Part shown: positions 6,828 to 8,332 of the stretch, in pieces | Numbering within the stretch: position 1 is the first letter of the stretch | Layout of the letters: the number at the start of each line of letters is the position of its first letter | From: Candidatus Spyradenecus faecavium | GTDB lineage: Bacteria > Verrucomicrobiota > Kiritimatiellia > RFP12 > DVOR01 | Reading direction: 5' to 3' | NCBI GenBank assembly: GCA_018713405.1 | Contig: DVOR01000094.1 | Location: 1 to 8,332, forward strand | DNA: 8,332 nt | The notes under the pieces: model-generated | Seen by the model: the letters and a program-made list of their open reading frames with translations, nothing else | Told to the model about the DNA's origin: nothing | The model's database searches: none | Made by a program: the position numbers and the translations under genes

Positions 6828-8332
6828 ATGAGCGACGCAGAAAAGCCCGAGTCCTTCGGTTTCGACTTCGCCCCCGCCTGGGCGCGCGGGTCCGCCGATG
6901 AGTATGTCAGCCGCTACCAAGGCAAGAACTACGACGAGCGCACCGGCCGCGAGGAACGCCCCCGCCGCGAGCGTCCGCCGCGCCAGGACCGCGACGGCGA
7001 GCGTCGCCCGCCCCGCCGTGACGGCGAGCCGCGCGGGGAACGTCGGCCCCGCCGCGAAGGCCCCGAGGGGGAGCGCCCGCGTGGCCCCCGCCGCGAGGGC
7101 GGCCGTCCCTTCGAGCGCCGCGAGCCCGTCAAGCCGCTCGACGCGGAGATCCGCATCCTCCCGAACCAGAAGAACCTCGGCGTCATCATCAAGACCCTTC
7201 AGGGCACGCACGTGGCCTTCCCCGTGAAGAAGTTCGTCAACCTCTTCCTCGAGAACCCGCAGGCCTGCCTGGTGCGCTTCGAGGCGAAGCCCGAGACCGA
7301 CGTGCGCTTCTGGACGTGCAAGGCCTGCGGCCTGGTCGCCCTCTCCGAGGCCGAGATCGCCCAGCACCTCCTCGCCCACCACCTCAACGACTGGTTCGAC
7401 GTGGCCGAGGAGCCCTGCGACCCGCCCGCCGGCAACTTCCCGCGCGTGGCCAAGTGCTCCCTCACCGGCGAATGGGTCGGCGCCCCCAACCACCACAGCT
7501 ATCGCCACCGCGTGGCCGAGCTCGCCGCCCGCGCCAAGATGTCCGAGCGCGACTACCTGCGCACGCTGGAGATGCACACCGACCCCGAGTCCATCGAGGC
7601 CTGGAAGCAGTCCGTCACCACCCAGACGGTCTACCGCCTCAAGGTGAAGAAGGTCGACGCGCCCGCCGAGGCCGCCCAGCCCGCAGCCCCCGCCGAAGGC
7701 GAGGCCGCCCCCGAGGCGCCCGCCGCCGAGGAGAAGCCCGCCGAGACCCGCGAGGCTTACAACCGCGACCAGGCCGAGGCGCTCTTCCGCCGCGAGATCC
7801 TGCCCACGCTCATCGCCTCCGCCAAACACGTCTGCCTGCCCGTTTCCCTGGCGCAGACCTCGCCCTCCCTGCCGCTCCGCCTGCTGCTGAAGTACACGCT
7901 CCGCGACGAGCAGCGCTACCCGCGCTCCCTCTTCTTCGCGCTGCGCGGCGCCTTCCGCCACCGTAAGTTCACCCTCTTCCGCGGCAACGACGAGCGCGGC
8001 CCCGAGTTCGTCGCCAACATCACCCTCTCGCCCTTCACCGCCGAGCACGCCGTGCGCGAGATCAAGGCCGCGCTCGACTACGTGGCGGCCCACCCGCTCT
8101 GCACCCGTGGCGAGCTCCTCGCCGCGCTCAAGGCCGAGCTCGCGGACATGGACATCGCCGTCCTGGCGCGCCAGATCGCCTTCCTCTTCCAGAAGGGCCA
8201 CATCGTGGAGTACTACAACGGCGTCCTGGCCCTGCCCGAGACCAACCCCAAGTTCCGCAAGCTCCCCGAGGAGATGAAGCGCGAGCCCAAGGAAGGCGAG
8301 GCCAAGCCTGCGGAGGCCGACGCCCCCAAGGC
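6828..8332 (+). CDS. Unrecognised C2H2 zinc-finger protein with Arg-rich N-terminus and possible winged helix (3'-partial)
   Basis: The frame is open for 501 codons to the window end, with no stop seen; I do not recognise a named family. Residues 1-36 are a short aromatic/acidic segment. Residues 41-98 are low-complexity and probably disordered, with 23 Arg, 11 Glu, 11 Pro and 8 Gly in 58. A conserved-looking block at 103-160 (AEIRILPNQKNLGVIIKTL) leads to a zinc-finger motif: Cys164, Cys167, His180 and His184 have exact Cys-x2-Cys-x12-His-x3-His spacing. Residues 192-275 include Cys197, Cys210 and His222/223/227, a possible second metal site. An Ala/Glu/Pro linker (278-307) precedes a globular part at 310-470, whose end (TRGELLAALKAEL, then FLFQKGHIVEYYNGVLAL) has the helix-helix-wing look of a winged helix. 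A charged Lys/Glu/Pro tail starts near 475. These parts suggest a nucleic-acid-binding role, by inference only. Similar uncharacterised proteins in Verrucomicrobia/Lentisphaerae are an unverified recollection. It lies 14 bases after aconitase, probably in its operon. Confidence 0.85.
   Translation, partial: MSDAEKPESFGFDFAPAWARGSADEYVSRYQGKNYDERTGREERPRRERPPRQDRDGERRPPRRDGEPRGERRPRREGPEGERPRGPRREGGRPFERREPVKPLDAEIRILPNQKNLGVIIKTLQGTHVAFPVKKFVNLFLENPQACLVRFEAKPETDVRFWTCKACGLVALSEAEIAQHLLAHHLNDWFDVAEEPCDPPAGNFPRVAKCSLTGEWVGAPNHHSYRHRVAELAARAKMSERDYLRTLEMHTDPESIEAWKQSVTTQTVYRLKVKKVDAPAEAAQPAAPAEGEAAPEAPAAEEKPAETREAYNRDQAEALFRREILPTLIASAKHVCLPVSLAQTSPSLPLRLLLKYTLRDEQRYPRSLFFALRGAFRHRKFTLFRGNDERGPEFVANITLSPFTAEHAVREIKAALDYVAAHPLCTRGELLAALKAELADMDIAVLARQIAFLFQKGHIVEYYNGVLALPETNPKFRKLPEEMKREPKEGEAKPAEADAPK

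Overview
This window is a GC-rich (very high G+C at third codon positions) bacterial chromosome segment with every real gene on the + strand. It holds two gene groups separated by one 250-base intergenic region. The protein set (long-form PurL, a secreted transglutaminase-like protein, a MATE-type membrane protein, archaeal-type Psd, PssA, an Aquifex-type aconitase) points to a Gram-negative bacterium. From memory, several of these proteins resemble ones from the Planctomycetes-Verrucomicrobia-Chlamydiae group (Verrucomicrobia, Lentisphaerae, Kiritimatiellae). That placement is an inference and was not tested by any search.

Group 1 (1-3074) starts inside purL, of which only the C-terminal glutamine amidotransferase domain is present. 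Two further genes follow, each joined to the gene before it by a 4-base ATGA stop/start overlap: an exported transglutaminase-like protein and a 12-helix MATE/MOP-type membrane protein. The arrangement suggests one translationally coupled transcript. These genes end almost every codon in C, so their + strand is strikingly pyrimidine-rich.

The intergenic region (3075-3324) contains a weak hairpin. It then has a tandem array of four near-palindromic 22-bp repeats, with a degraded fifth copy, and directly after this a good sigma70-type promoter (TTGGCA, 17-base spacer, TATCAT). The array abuts the -35 box, so it looks like a multi-site operator for the downstream operon.

Group 2 (3325 to the window end) is a tight operon: psd and pssA, the two steps that make phosphatidylethanolamine from CDP-diacylglycerol and serine; then a single-chain aconitase of about 640 residues; then an unrecognised gene that runs off the window. 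This last protein has an Arg-rich disordered N-terminus, a textbook-spaced C2H2 zinc-finger motif (Cys-x2-Cys-x12-His-x3-His), an Ala/Glu/Pro linker and a C-terminal region that could be a winged helix. It is the most novel-looking gene here and a candidate nucleic-acid-binding protein. psd and pssA have a G-rich coding strand, unlike the C-rich purL group, so base use changes abruptly at the repeat array. No tRNA, rRNA, CRISPR or mobile element was seen.
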